From: Ignatzschineria indica | GTDB taxonomy: Bacteria; Pseudomonadota; Gammaproteobacteria; Cardiobacteriales; Wohlfahrtiimonadaceae | DNA: 64,000 nucleotides | Assembly (NCBI RefSeq): GCF_003121925.1 | Contig: NZ_QEWR01000002.1 | Coordinates: forward strand, 1,054,001 to 1,118,000 | Direction of reading: 5' to 3' | In this document: positions 44,745 through 53,882 of the stretch, piece by piece | How the letters are laid out: each line of letters opens with the position of its first letter | How positions within the stretch are numbered: the stretch's first letter is position 1 | Translations under genes and position numbers: made by a program | The notes under the pieces: generated by a model | Told to the model about the DNA's origin: nothing | Database searches by the model: none | What the model saw: the letters and a program-made list of their open reading frames with translations, nothing else

Positions 44745-46145
44745 TTATTTCTCTTTTGCTCGCTCTAACTTGCGTTTACGCTTCGCACTTCCACGAATCT
44801 CTGTGGTTTTTCCTGGACGATTTGCATAAGGATTCTCATTAGTACGATAGAGGATACGAACCGGGGTTCCCACTATCTCAAGCTGCTCACGGAACATATT
44901 GCTAAGATAACGAGTGTAGCTATCTTTAACATATTGAGTCCGATTACCGTGAATAATGATCTTCAATGGATTTTTGCCCCCTTGATGCGCATAACGCAAC
45001 TTCGGTGCATACCCTTTATCCATCGGTGGCTGATGCGCATGAACAGCATACTCTAAAATATTAGAGAGCTCATTTGTAGAGAATTCACGCATCGATTGAT
45101 CAAATACCTCGATCGCTTGACGGATCACTTGACGTACTCCCTGCCCTTTCAGCGCAGAGATAAAGAGCGGCTCCGTAAAATCGATAAAGGCAAAACGTCT
45201 CGCAAAATCTTGTTGAACCCAACTCTTCTCATCTTCATCGAGTGAATCCCATTTGTTAACCGCGAGAACAAGCGCTTTACCAGCTTCTAAAACAGCTCCT
45301 AAAAGGGTCGCATCTTGATCCGATAATCCCTCTTTAGCATCAAAGACAAAGACGATAACATTCGCTTTCTCAAGAGCATCTAAACTCTTGATAACGCTAA
45401 ACTTCTCGATCATATCAGTGACACGGCTACGGCGACGAATCCCCGCAGTATCGATGAGAATAAATTCTCGATCATAAGCTGTAAATGGAATTTCAATACT
45501 ATCTCGCGTTGTTCCCGGCACATCAGAGGCTAAAACACGCTCTTCTCCCACCATCTGATTAATGAGAGTCGATTTCCCGGCATTAGGACGACCGAAGACC
45601 GCCAAACGGATAATATCATCTTGAATCTCTTCAGAGACAACAGCCTCAGGAAATTCAATCTCCTCATAAGCGCGATGAAGTAACTCATATAAACCTTGAT
45701 TATGGGAGGCAGAAATAGCAATAGGCTCCCCTAAACCCAATGAGTAAAACTCACCAACAATAACTTCAGGTAAAATACCCTCAGCCTTATTAACAACAAC
45801 AATAACCGGCTTTCCCATTCTCCGAAGACGATCTGCGATCTGCTCATCAAAAGCCGTAACACCTGCCCGACCATCAACAATAAAGAAGATAAGATCTGCT
45901 TCTTCAGTGGCAATCCAGACCTGTTCTGCAATGAGATTATCCATCTGATTATCATCACCTGATAATCCACCGGTATCCAATACATTATAGGGACGATCAC
46001 CTACTCGCCCTTCACCATATTGGCGATCACGAGTTAAACCAGGTTGATCGGCAACTAACGCATCTCTTGTTCGCGTTAATGCATTAAAAATTGTCGATTT
46101 TCCTACATTGGGACGCCCTACTAGCGCAATAAGTGGTTGTGACAT
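44745..46145 (-). CDS. der: Ribosome biogenesis GTPase Der (EngA)
   Basis: 466 aa (E. coli 490). Essential double-GTPase for large-subunit assembly. First G domain: VGRPNVGKSTIFN, DTGGLSGDDN and VVNKAEG; second G domain: FGRPNAGKSTLIN, DTAGIRRRSR and VNKWDSLDED. C-terminal KH-like domain (PLKIIIHGNRTQYVKDSYTRYL) and a basic end (KRKRKLERAKEK). Last gene of the ndk-to-der block; bamB lies 42 bp upstream, the standard neighbour. Confidence 0.97.
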   Translation of the reverse strand: MSQPLIALVGRPNVGKSTIFNALTRTRDALVADQPGLTRDRQYGEGRVGDRPYNVLDTGGLSGDDNQMDNLIAEQVWIATEEADLIFFIVDGRAGVTAFDEQIADRLRRMGKPVIVVVNKAEGILPEVIVGEFYSLGLGEPIAISASHNQGLYELLHRAYEEIEFPEAVVSEEIQDDIIRLAVFGRPNAGKSTLINQMVGEERVLASDVPGTTRDSIEIPFTAYDREFILIDTAGIRRRSRVTDMIEKFSVIKSLDALEKANVIVFVFDAKEGLSDQDATLLGAVLEAGKALVLAVNKWDSLDEDEKSWVQQDFARRFAFIDFTEPLFISALKGQGVRQVIRQAIEVFDQSMREFSTNELSNILEYAVHAHQPPMDKGYAPKLRYAHQGGKNPLKIIIHGNRTQYVKDSYTRYLSNMFREQLEIVGTPVRILYRTNENPYANRPGKTTEIRGSAKRKRKLERAKEK

Positions 46146-46187
46146 CCTTTCCCTTATACTAATTAATATCGAATCAAAATATCGTAT

Positions 46188-47333
46188 TTATATCGAAACT
46201 TTATAAAGTGTACCTGAGTAATCGAGCAGATAGACACTGCCATCGATCTCTCTAATATCCCATAAAAATCCTGTTGACCCTACTTTTGTAGTGCCTTGAA
46301 GTATTCCTGTTGTTGCATCAATAACATGGACATATCCTTCAAAATCACCTACAACAATACGATTTCGCACGATCACAGGCTTCGTTAAATTGCGCCCTCT
46401 TAAATCGAGGTTTTGCCACACTGACGCTCCATTTTGAGCGTTCAATGCTTGAATTGTACTATCTCTCTCTACAGAGATCACACTCTCACCAGTATAAGCT
46501 AGTCCCGCATAGACACCTTTACCAGCTTGCCATAACTTACGTCCATCATGCGTTAAAGCTGTAACACCTGCTAAATATTGTCCCACAAAGATCCGCTGTG
46601 GCGATACAATAATCGCGGCGTCAACATCTCGCAATCCCCCCATATAGCTACCATTTTGAGGCTGACTAAGAACTCTACTCCAGATCTCAGCTCCTGTTTC
46701 GGCATTAATTAAAGAGAGTGTACCCGTATCGCCGGCAATTAAGATATTACCATTAAGGAATGTCGGAGGCGCTGCACCTCGAACCGAGAACTCTGAGCGT
46801 GGGAAGAGGTAAGCCCACTCCTCACTACCATCTTGCAGATTAAATGACTCTACCGCACCAAAGAGGGTTCGTACAATCGCTAATTGACCACTTCCGACAG
46901 GAGGTACAGCAGGAACACCTAACAGTTTTTGACGCCAAACTTGCGCACCATTGGAGGCTGAAAGCGCCTCTATATGCCCATCTTGCGTTCCTACTAAGAG
47001 AATGCCTTGACTATAACTAATCCCGGTATAGAGAGGAGATTGCGTCTTAACTTCCCATCGCTTTTGTCCATTATGGCGATCGATAGCAGTCACAACCCCT
47101 TTTTGTCCGGCGATATAGAGTGTACCTAAACCATCATCGGCAATATAGAAGCGAAGATTACTCTCTTTTGGGGTTTGGCTACCTGTTTTAATCTGCCAAT
47201 TCTGGCTCACTAAAGTTGCCGGCACTGTTAAATCCAACTCGGTGGGTGGCGTCAAATTACTTTTACCACGAAGACCACCGGCACAGCCAGCAATCACTAA
47301 TGATATGATCAAGGTTGTAATGATTTTTTTCAT
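46188..47333 (-). CDS. bamB: Outer membrane assembly lipoprotein BamB
   Basis: 381 aa lipoprotein of the BAM complex that folds outer-membrane beta-barrels. Lipobox VIAGC (Cys17) after a short signal (IITTLIISLVIAGC). The rest is an eight-bladed PQQ-type propeller, visible as repeated units such as VTAIDRHNGQKRWEV, IEALSASNGAQVWRQ and IQALNAQNGASVWQN. Length equals the family (about 390). Spacing 27 bp to yfgM and 42 bp to der. Confidence 0.93.
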   Translation of the reverse strand: MKKIITTLIISLVIAGCAGGLRGKSNLTPPTELDLTVPATLVSQNWQIKTGSQTPKESNLRFYIADDGLGTLYIAGQKGVVTAIDRHNGQKRWEVKTQSPLYTGISYSQGILLVGTQDGHIEALSASNGAQVWRQKLLGVPAVPPVGSGQLAIVRTLFGAVESFNLQDGSEEWAYLFPRSEFSVRGAAPPTFLNGNILIAGDTGTLSLINAETGAEIWSRVLSQPQNGSYMGGLRDVDAAIIVSPQRIFVGQYLAGVTALTHDGRKLWQAGKGVYAGLAYTGESVISVERDSTIQALNAQNGASVWQNLDLRGRNLTKPVIVRNRIVVGDFEGYVHVIDATTGILQGTTKVGSTGFLWDIREIDGSVYLLDYSGTLYKVSI

Positions 47334-47360
47334 ATTGCTTAGAGTCCTATCGAGGATTGA

Positions 47361-47981
47361 TTATTGAGCACTTAAAAGATGCAATTTATCACGCGCATCA
47401 TCAGGAACAACTTCGCTACTGAGTGCTTCCTCATAAGCGATCTTCGCATCTTCTATCTCACCTAAAGCGCTATAGATATCACCCTCTAATACTTTTCGTA
47501 AACCTAAAAACTCTGATGATTGAATCTCTTTTAGCGTCACTAGCGCCTGCTGATCCTCTCCTTGATCAAATTGAACAATCGCAAGACGATAGTTGATCAG
47601 ATCTTTTAAACCAGGATCATTAAGATCTGCTGTCAAAGCTGACTTTAATAATTTTTCCGCACCTTGGTAATCACCGGCACCATGCGCCTCTTTGGCTAAA
47701 AGAAGTGCTGAGAAGATCTGGTAAACCCCCTCATTTTCACTAATGAGTGCTGCACTCTTCCCTAGATCTACGGGCTCATTATCATAAGTTGTTAAAAAGG
47801 TATCATAACGATCAAAAGCCTCATTGAGCTTCTGCACCTTATGATGCTTATAATATTCCACGCCACCAATGGAAGCGACCACAACTACCACTAAAAGAAG
47901 AAGGTAGCCCGCATTTCTCTTGAGCCAATCGATCAGTACTTCTGCACGTTGCTCATCTGTTTCATATTGATTTAAAGCCAT
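47361..47981 (-). CDS. yfgM: YfgM-type ancillary SecYEG translocon subunit
   Basis: 206 aa, matching E. coli YfgM. N-terminal cytoplasmic stretch (YETDEQRAEVLIDWLKRN), one transmembrane helix (GYLLLLVVVVVASIGGVEYY, residues about 25-44), then a periplasmic TPR-like helical domain. In E. coli it works with PpiD at the translocon and shields substrates between SecYEG and periplasmic chaperones. Position between hisS and bamB is conserved across Gammaproteobacteria. Confidence 0.9.
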   Translation of the reverse strand: MALNQYETDEQRAEVLIDWLKRNAGYLLLLVVVVVASIGGVEYYKHHKVQKLNEAFDRYDTFLTTYDNEPVDLGKSAALISENEGVYQIFSALLLAKEAHGAGDYQGAEKLLKSALTADLNDPGLKDLINYRLAIVQFDQGEDQQALVTLKEIQSSEFLGLRKVLEGDIYSALGEIEDAKIAYEEALSSEVVPDDARDKLHLLSAQ

Positions 47982-48080
47982 TCAATCTAAACCTTTTGAT
48001 CTAAAATTAGAAATCACTCTAGTTTACTTCAATTATTTTAATAGGTTAACATCTAATCCTATCTACTCTATATTACCGAC

Positions 48081-49364
48081 TTAGCGCTCTGCTAACTTAG
48101 CACGGAGAAATGTCGCTAACTCTGTTCGAGCAATCTCTTCTTGCGCCCCATTCTCTCTGAGATCTTTTAAGATCACAATATCTTGCTCTAACTCATTTTC
48201 ACCCATGATTAAAGCATATTTTGCCCCTGAGCGGTCTGCTTTTTTCATCTGAGACTTCATACTACCACCACCTAGGTTCGTGATAATTTCTGCATTCTCA
48301 ATCTCATTTCGTAAAGATTCGACTATTGCGAGCCCTTGAAGGGTTGCCTGCTCTCCAAGAAAGATCGTCGTTAAAAGTGGGGTCGACTCATTCGCTTCAA
48401 CACCGCAAGCTTGGCAAAGAAGAATGAGACGTTCCATTCCCATACCAAAACCGATTGCCGGCGTTGAGCGTCCACCTAACTCCTCTACCATCTTGTCATA
48501 GCGCCCACCGCCACAAACCGTTCCTTGAGAACCGAGTTTTGTTGTCGTCCACTCAAAGACCGTACGTGTGTAGTAATCCATACCGCGAACGATTCTAGGA
48601 TTAACAATATAAGGAATACCTAAAATATCGAGCTGCTGACAGAGCAGATCAAAATGTTCTTTTGATTCAGGATCTAAATGATCTAGTAGTTTAGGTGCTC
48701 CGGCAATAATCTCATTTAAACCAGGATTTTTTGAGTCTAAAATACGAAGAGGATTGGTATAGAGACGGCGCTTACAATCCTCATCGAGTTGATCCATGAA
48801 ACCCTCAAAGTATTGGATCAATTTTTCACGATATTGAGCACGAGATTCCGCTGTTCCCATCGAGTTGATCTCAAGCTTTACCTCATCTGCAATGCCGAGT
48901 CGTTGCCAAAAGCGAGCTAACATCGCTAACATTTCAGCATCAACATCCGGTGTTTCAACCCCAAAAACCTCAACATCTGCTTGATGGAATTGACGATAAC
49001 GCCCTTTTTGAGGTCGCTCATAACGGAATGCTGGTCCAATCTGCCATAATTTTTGCACCTGATTATAGAAGAGTCCATGCTGAATACCGGCACGAACGAT
49101 TCCCGCGGTCATCTCAGGGCGTAAAGAGAGACTCAAGCTTTCACTCTGATCAGGAAATGTGTACATCTCTTTCTCAACAATATCGGTCACTTCACCAATT
49201 GAACGTGTAAAGAGACGAGTCTCTTCTAACATCGGTGTCCGAATTTCACAATAACCATACTCGGCAAAGAGTGAACGGAGATGTCCTTCAATTGTCTGCC
49301 AATAACCAATTTCAGCAGGTAAGCAGTCGTGCATTCCACGCAATGCATTAATTTTATTACTCAT
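48081..49364 (-). CDS. hisS: Histidyl-tRNA synthetase
   Basis: 427 aa, normal length, class II synthetase. Motif 1 region INALRGMHDCLP and PMLEETRLFTRSIGE; motif 2 region FRYERPQKGRYRQFHQADVEVFG; His-specific motifs IVRGMDYYTRTVFEW and GGGRYDKMVEELGG; motif 3 PAIGFGMGMERLILL; anticodon-binding domain at the end. rodZ lies only 19 bp upstream; ispG, normally between them, is missing. Confidence 0.97.
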   Translation of the reverse strand: MSNKINALRGMHDCLPAEIGYWQTIEGHLRSLFAEYGYCEIRTPMLEETRLFTRSIGEVTDIVEKEMYTFPDQSESLSLSLRPEMTAGIVRAGIQHGLFYNQVQKLWQIGPAFRYERPQKGRYRQFHQADVEVFGVETPDVDAEMLAMLARFWQRLGIADEVKLEINSMGTAESRAQYREKLIQYFEGFMDQLDEDCKRRLYTNPLRILDSKNPGLNEIIAGAPKLLDHLDPESKEHFDLLCQQLDILGIPYIVNPRIVRGMDYYTRTVFEWTTTKLGSQGTVCGGGRYDKMVEELGGRSTPAIGFGMGMERLILLCQACGVEANESTPLLTTIFLGEQATLQGLAIVESLRNEIENAEIITNLGGGSMKSQMKKADRSGAKYALIMGENELEQDIVILKDLRENGAQEEIARTELATFLRAKLAER

Positions 49365-49383
49365 TACTATTTCCTAATGATAT

Positions 49384-50847
49384 TTAAAGATATTGTCCTG
49401 AATTGAGCGAAAAACGGATCGATACAGCCTCTTCAGTTAAGGGCTTATAATGATACTCTGGAATCGGCGCTCCATTTACCATTATTCTATCAATAACTGC
49501 CGGATTCCCTAAATATATCTCAAAAATCCCTTGCCCTTCTAACTGATACTGATCACCTCGTTTCAGTACCTTGTTGGCAATCTGGCGCCCCTTCTCATCC
49601 TCAACCCCTAAAGTTGTAATATCTTGTGCCACAATTGTGACGATCGCTTTCTCTTCTAAAAGGGTCTGTAGAGTGCTAATTGAGGCCTCTTTTTCTGCTT
49701 GCAGTAGAAGGTTCTGCTTAAGAGCGCCTAATAGATTATCCCCGGCATCATCTGCCACAACAAGAGCATTGAGAGCCCCCTCCTCTTCTTTCAGCGCTTG
49801 ATACTCACGCTTCAACTTTAAAAGCTGTTTTCCAGCAACAATACGACTTAAAAGGGGGTAGTAACCACTCTCCCGATCATAGAGTGAGAGCTTCTTAGAT
49901 TGCAATGCCGCCAATTGCTCTTCAAAGCTTTTAGGAATAATAAGCCCTAATCGAACGCTATTGGGAGATTGATAGAGATAGTCGATATGCTTTTCTGGGA
50001 TTATAAATTGTGATGAGACCGTTTTTGAACCTAAATCGATAAGTGGTAATTTATCATCAGTCAAGAGCGGGGCATAATTTCGAAGCGCTTTTCCTAAAAC
50101 AGCATAATTTCCCGAACGTTGATACTCCTCTCGCGGTGAAGTAAGCGCGGGAAGCATCGCTTCAATATTCAGTTCACTTTGTAGATCTAACCTTACAAGA
50201 TGGGCATTTTCTGGATCTTCTGAAAAGGCATCACTCTCTAGATGTAAAAGAGATTCTGTTCCATGAACCTCATTAACCATTAAATCTTGTTGCTGCTGTG
50301 TTGCATCGAGCAGAATCTCCTCAAAGCTCTTCTCTTCATAAGAGGTTAACTCCTTCTCTTTAAGATTATACTCAAGCTCTAAAGAGGGGAGTCGCTCATT
50401 AGGAAGAGAGACTGCTCCTTGCCCTTCAGTAGATAACTTCTCTCTAAAAGGGGAAGGAATCATACCACTCTGATAGAGATAGGCAAAGATCGCTAAGAGC
50501 ACTAAAACAAAGAGAAGATAATACTTAAAATTATTTGAGCGCTTCTTCTCTTCTACCTCAAGCTTCACTTTTGAGGTCTCATAAAATCCTTGACTCTTAG
50601 GGTCTAAACCATCTGAGAGCGCCTCAACACTGGCACTAAAATGGGGATCATCAACCCCTAAAAATTGGATATATTTTTTGAGGTAGTTTTTTGCATAGAG
50701 AAGCGCCCCAATTTCACGATAATCACCACTCTCCATCGCTTCAACAAGCGCGGGTCTTAATGATAATACACGTGAAACTTGCTCTATTGATAAGCCCTTT
50801 TCTAATCGGATCTCTCTTAGCTTTGCGCCTAGTTCCTGTGCATTCAT
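49384..50847 (-). CDS. rodZ: RodZ-like cell-shape protein with enlarged periplasmic region
   Basis: 487 aa from the ATG at 50847, chosen because GAGGAAAG lies just upstream; an ATG eight codons earlier (50871) is also in frame. Links MreB to the elongation machinery. N-terminal HTH (LGAKLREIRLEKGLSIEQVSRVLSLR, LVEAMESGDYREIG), one transmembrane helix (YYLLFVLVLLAIFAYLY, about 120-138), and a C-terminal DUF4115-type domain (LEGQGIFEIYLGNPAVIDRIMVNG). The middle about 250 residues are helical and acidic and make it much longer than E. coli RodZ (337 aa). Genes on either side are pilF and hisS. Confidence 0.87.
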   Translation of the reverse strand: MNAQELGAKLREIRLEKGLSIEQVSRVLSLRPALVEAMESGDYREIGALLYAKNYLKKYIQFLGVDDPHFSASVEALSDGLDPKSQGFYETSKVKLEVEEKKRSNNFKYYLLFVLVLLAIFAYLYQSGMIPSPFREKLSTEGQGAVSLPNERLPSLELEYNLKEKELTSYEEKSFEEILLDATQQQQDLMVNEVHGTESLLHLESDAFSEDPENAHLVRLDLQSELNIEAMLPALTSPREEYQRSGNYAVLGKALRNYAPLLTDDKLPLIDLGSKTVSSQFIIPEKHIDYLYQSPNSVRLGLIIPKSFEEQLAALQSKKLSLYDRESGYYPLLSRIVAGKQLLKLKREYQALKEEEGALNALVVADDAGDNLLGALKQNLLLQAEKEASISTLQTLLEEKAIVTIVAQDITTLGVEDEKGRQIANKVLKRGDQYQLEGQGIFEIYLGNPAVIDRIMVNGAPIPEYHYKPLTEEAVSIRFSLNSGQYL

Positions 50848-50956
50848 GCTTTCCTCTTCCTCATCTTTCATTAAAACGCCCTATCTGCAGATAAAAGCTA
50901 TCAGTATAGCGCGCCACTATTTCTATTTTGATGTCTCTATATGACACTATAAGACA

Positions 50957-51697
50957 CTATTTTGTCATCTGAAACTGCTCGACTAATGCATTTCTATAGC
51001 GATCAATATCTGCTTGATTGCCCCTCTTTTCCGCTAAGATAAGTGCTAAACGCAGACTCTCTTCTGTATAACCATTGAGATCATTAAAATGAAAGATTGC
51101 GCTCTCGGCCGATTCATATTGTGCTAATTTATAGTCGAGCTTTGCTTTAATTAGATAGCTATCAGCATAATCGGTATCGAGTTGTAACGCTTTATTAAGG
51201 GCATCTGTGGCTTGCTGATACTTCCCATTATCGAGATAGCACCTTGCCGCCTCACTATATAGACGAGATTTTACAATCGTCGGATACTGATCCTTTGCCA
51301 TAGAGATAATACCATCTCCCCCCGTGACATAACACATTAATACCCCATAATTTTTGATCGCCGTATCATAATTGGGATTTAATTGAATCGCTCGTAAAAA
51401 ATAATCAGCCGCCAACGTCACTCTCCCTCGCCTTTCATGGATCACTCCTAACCCATTATAAGCATCGGGAAAGTTAGGATTGTCTATCACTAATCGCTCG
51501 AGCTTCTCCCGTGCACTTTTATAATGCCCTGACTCAATATAGTAGAGACTCAACTCATACTGCTTCTGATCCGTTAAAGAGAGCGCCTCTTGATCGAGAT
51601 AAGTTGTTAACGCCCCCGATCCTCCTATATGAGCACATCCTATTACTCCAAAGGCGATCATTATTAATAATACGTTTTTTAACAACGCTCTTCTCAA
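50957..51697 (-). CDS. pilF: Type IV pilus pilotin lipoprotein PilF/PilW
   Basis: 246 aa from a TTG start supported by AAGGAG 7 nt upstream. Lipoprotein: NVLLIMIAFGVIGC gives the lipobox (Cys21). The mature part is a set of about six TPR units (for example YELSLYYIESGHYKSAREKLE, NFPDAYNGLGVIHERRGRV and YYLDNG-type CYLDNGKYQQATDALNKAL). PilF guides the secretin PilQ to the outer membrane. Its place between rlmN and rodZ is the conserved one. Confidence 0.9.
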   Translation of the reverse strand: MRRALLKNVLLIMIAFGVIGCAHIGGSGALTTYLDQEALSLTDQKQYELSLYYIESGHYKSAREKLERLVIDNPNFPDAYNGLGVIHERRGRVTLAADYFLRAIQLNPNYDTAIKNYGVLMCYVTGGDGIISMAKDQYPTIVKSRLYSEAARCYLDNGKYQQATDALNKALQLDTDYADSYLIKAKLDYKLAQYESAESAIFHFNDLNGYTEESLRLALILAEKRGNQADIDRYRNALVEQFQMTK

Positions 51698-51800
51698 CAG
51701 TCGACTCCTTTCATCAATTTCCTATATCACTCTCTCTTAGCGCAGAAAAGAGATCACGAAATAACACGGTAACTAGATAAAGTTAGGTCATGATTCTCAA

Positions 51801-51830
51801 TATCATGAAATATCATGAAATATCATGAAA
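51801..51830. repeat. 10-bp direct tandem repeat (TATCATGAAA)
   Basis: Three exact copies at 51801-51810, 51811-51820 and 51821-51830, with a further TATCATGAA at 51840-51848. Confidence 0.92.
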
Positions 51831-51976
51831 TGTCAGCAATATCATGAAGCGTAAAATAGATGTCACGATCTCAATGAAGATCAGATGATCGACAAGTGGT
51901 GAGTAAATAATGATTAAAAAGAGAAGATGGGGAAAATATAGGGAAAAATAGAGGGAAAAAATCGATAGAGAGAGAA

Positions 51977-52008
51977 CAAAAAAGAGCGCATCACAATGAT
52001 AACGCTCT
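51977..52008 (-). terminator. Intrinsic terminator of rlmN
   Basis: On the minus strand AGAGCG (52003-52008) pairs with CGCTCT (51983-51988), extended inside by ATCA/TGAT, followed by T6. It closes the ndk-rlmN transcript before pilF. Confidence 0.8.
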
Positions 52009-52122
52009 CTTTAAAAACTGACCTTACGGTAACGCTCCCAATGCCTTCCGATGCTTCTTAATATCTATTGCTAAGAAGCTTCATTGATAAGAAGCGAATA
52101 AAAGATCTCAACTCTCAATCAT

Positions 52123-53265
52123 CTATCCTTCAGTCACTTCACTCTGACCGGTTCGTTTCGTACGATCCTTGACCTTCCCTGCTAATTGACCACATGCCGC
52201 AGCAACATCATCACCACGCGTCTTACGAGTCATCACAACAAGCCCATAACTCATAAGAATCGAACGGAAGCGATCGATCTGTTGACGCTCTGTTGTCTTA
52301 TAATCAACACCATCAAAAGGATTGAAAGGAATTAAGTTTACTTTTCCCGGGATATTACGGATCAAGCGAGCTAAGGCATGGGCATCTTCATCACGATCAT
52401 TAATATCTCGTAGAAGAACATATTCCCAAGTAATCTTCTTATTTGTGCCATCAATATAGTTACGGCATGCCGCTAAAAGTTCCTTAATAGGGTACTTCTG
52501 ATTGATCGGCACCAACTCATCTCTTAATGAATTATAGGGTGCATGCAGAGAGATCGCTAAAGCGACATCAATATCCTCTTTTAAACGGTAGAGTGCCGGC
52601 ACAACGCCTGAAGTACTCAAGGTCACGCGTCGTTTTGAGAGCCCAAAACCGTAATCATCGAGCATAATATTCATTGCTGCGACAACATTACGGTAATTTA
52701 AGAGCGGCTCCCCCATCCCCATAAAGACAATATTAGTCACTTTTCTAGGGGTAAAGTTATCGATCTCTTCAAAGTCATTGAGCAGTAACTTTGCAATCAT
52801 CAATTGCCCAATGATCTCTTCAACGGCTAAATTTCGATTAAAACCCTGTTTTCCAGTTGCACAGAAAGAGCAATCGAGCGCACAACCTACCTGTGATGAA
52901 ACACAGAGCGTTCCTCGATCATCTTCTGGAATATAGACCATCTCAATTGAGTTACCGGAATCTAAACGGATCAACCATTTTCGCGTCCCATCTTCTGATA
53001 GATGATCCATGATCACCTCGGGAAGTGAGAGTGTTGTGATCCCTTTGAGCTTCTCTCGTGTCTTTTTTGAGATATCGGTCATCTCATCAATCGAACGCAC
53101 CCCTTTATGATAGAGCCACTTCATGATTTGGGTCGCTCTATAGGGCTTCTCTCCGATTGAGAGGCAAAATTCTTTTAAGTCGGCAAAAGTGAGGCTATAA
53201 AGATTAATCAGATCGCTCTGATGCTTCATATCTTCAACTTTTACTTCAATGTCAATATCTAACAT
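52123..53265 (-). CDS. rlmN: Dual-specificity 23S rRNA/tRNA methyltransferase RlmN
   Basis: 380 aa. Radical SAM enzyme methylating A2503 of 23S rRNA and A37 of some tRNAs. The cluster motif C-x3-C-x2-C lies in VGCALDCSFCATGKQGF; SAM-binding GMGEPLLNYRNVV; the methyl-carrying Cys is in RGDDVAAACGQLAGKV near the end. The N-terminal RNA-recognition helices LKEFCLSIGEKPYRATQIMKWLY are present. A later ATG (13 codons in) is a possible start. ndk is 103 bp upstream, the conserved partner. Confidence 0.96.
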   Translation of the reverse strand: MLDIDIEVKVEDMKHQSDLINLYSLTFADLKEFCLSIGEKPYRATQIMKWLYHKGVRSIDEMTDISKKTREKLKGITTLSLPEVIMDHLSEDGTRKWLIRLDSGNSIEMVYIPEDDRGTLCVSSQVGCALDCSFCATGKQGFNRNLAVEEIIGQLMIAKLLLNDFEEIDNFTPRKVTNIVFMGMGEPLLNYRNVVAAMNIMLDDYGFGLSKRRVTLSTSGVVPALYRLKEDIDVALAISLHAPYNSLRDELVPINQKYPIKELLAACRNYIDGTNKKITWEYVLLRDINDRDEDAHALARLIRNIPGKVNLIPFNPFDGVDYKTTERQQIDRFRSILMSYGLVVMTRKTRGDDVAAACGQLAGKVKDRTKRTGQSEVTEG

Positions 53266-53299
53266 AGATATTTAAAGTCCTTCTATTACTATCAATACG

Positions 53300-53341
53300 C
53301 CCGCAATATCGATCATATATAACAATACTCAATATTGCGGG
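53300..53341. other. 10-bp inverted repeat between ndk and rlmN
   Basis: CCCGCAATAT (53300-53309) and ATATTGCGGG (53332-53341), 22-nt loop, no T run. It could be an RNA hairpin that protects or separates the two messages, or an operator. Confidence 0.55.
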
Positions 53342-53368
53342 TCGGTACTGCTCTTTAGTACTTAACGA

Positions 53369-53806
53369 TTATGCACACACTTTAGGTGCTGCAACTGCGT
53401 TAGGACCAAAGAAGTATTCAATTTCTACTTTCGCTGTTTCAGGTGCATCTGAACCGTGAACAGCATTCGCATCGATTGATTCTGCATAGTCATGACGAAG
53501 AGTACCTGCTAATGCATCTTTAGGATTTGTTGCACCCATAAGATCACGATGTTTAGCAATCACATCATCACCTTCTAATACAGAGATCACAACAGGACCT
53601 GAGATCATGAATTCAACTAAATCGTTGAAGAATGGACGCTCTTTGTGAACTGCGTAGAAACCTTCAGCTTCTTCACGTGTTAAGTGAGTCATTTTTGCTG
53701 CAACAATCTTAAAACCTGCTGCTTCAAAACGTGAATAGATTGCACCTACTAAGTTTTTAGCAACTGCATCTGGCTTGATAATCGATAATGTCTGTTGTTT
53801 GCTCAT
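53369..53806 (-). CDS. ndk: Nucleoside diphosphate kinase
   Basis: 145 aa, the family length. Equalises NTP pools by a phospho-His intermediate. [16 protein letters not shown] at the start, [33 protein letters not shown] and the catalytic His in [12 protein letters not shown]. Ribosome site TAGGAG precedes ATG. First gene of the ndk-rlmN pair. Confidence 0.97.
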   Translation of the reverse strand: MSKQQTLSIIKPDAVAKNLVGAIYSRFEAAGFKIVAAKMTHLTREEAEGFYAVHKERPFFNDLVEFMISGPVVISVLEGDDVIAKHRDLMGATNPKDALAGTLRHDYAESIDANAVHGSDAPETAKVEIEYFFGPNAVAAPKVCA

Positions 53807-53882
53807 AATTTACTCCTAAAATCAATAAATCGGTCGATAAAGCGGCTTAGTCTACCATATTTAGCAACTTTACACCCAAAAT

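Larger units (their letters stand above)
51698..52122. other. 425-bp gap between pilF and rlmN
   Basis: Breaks the otherwise tight block. It holds the rlmN terminator (51977-52008), the 10-bp repeat at 51801-51830 and, presumably, the pilF promoter. No gene was seen. Confidence 0.5.
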
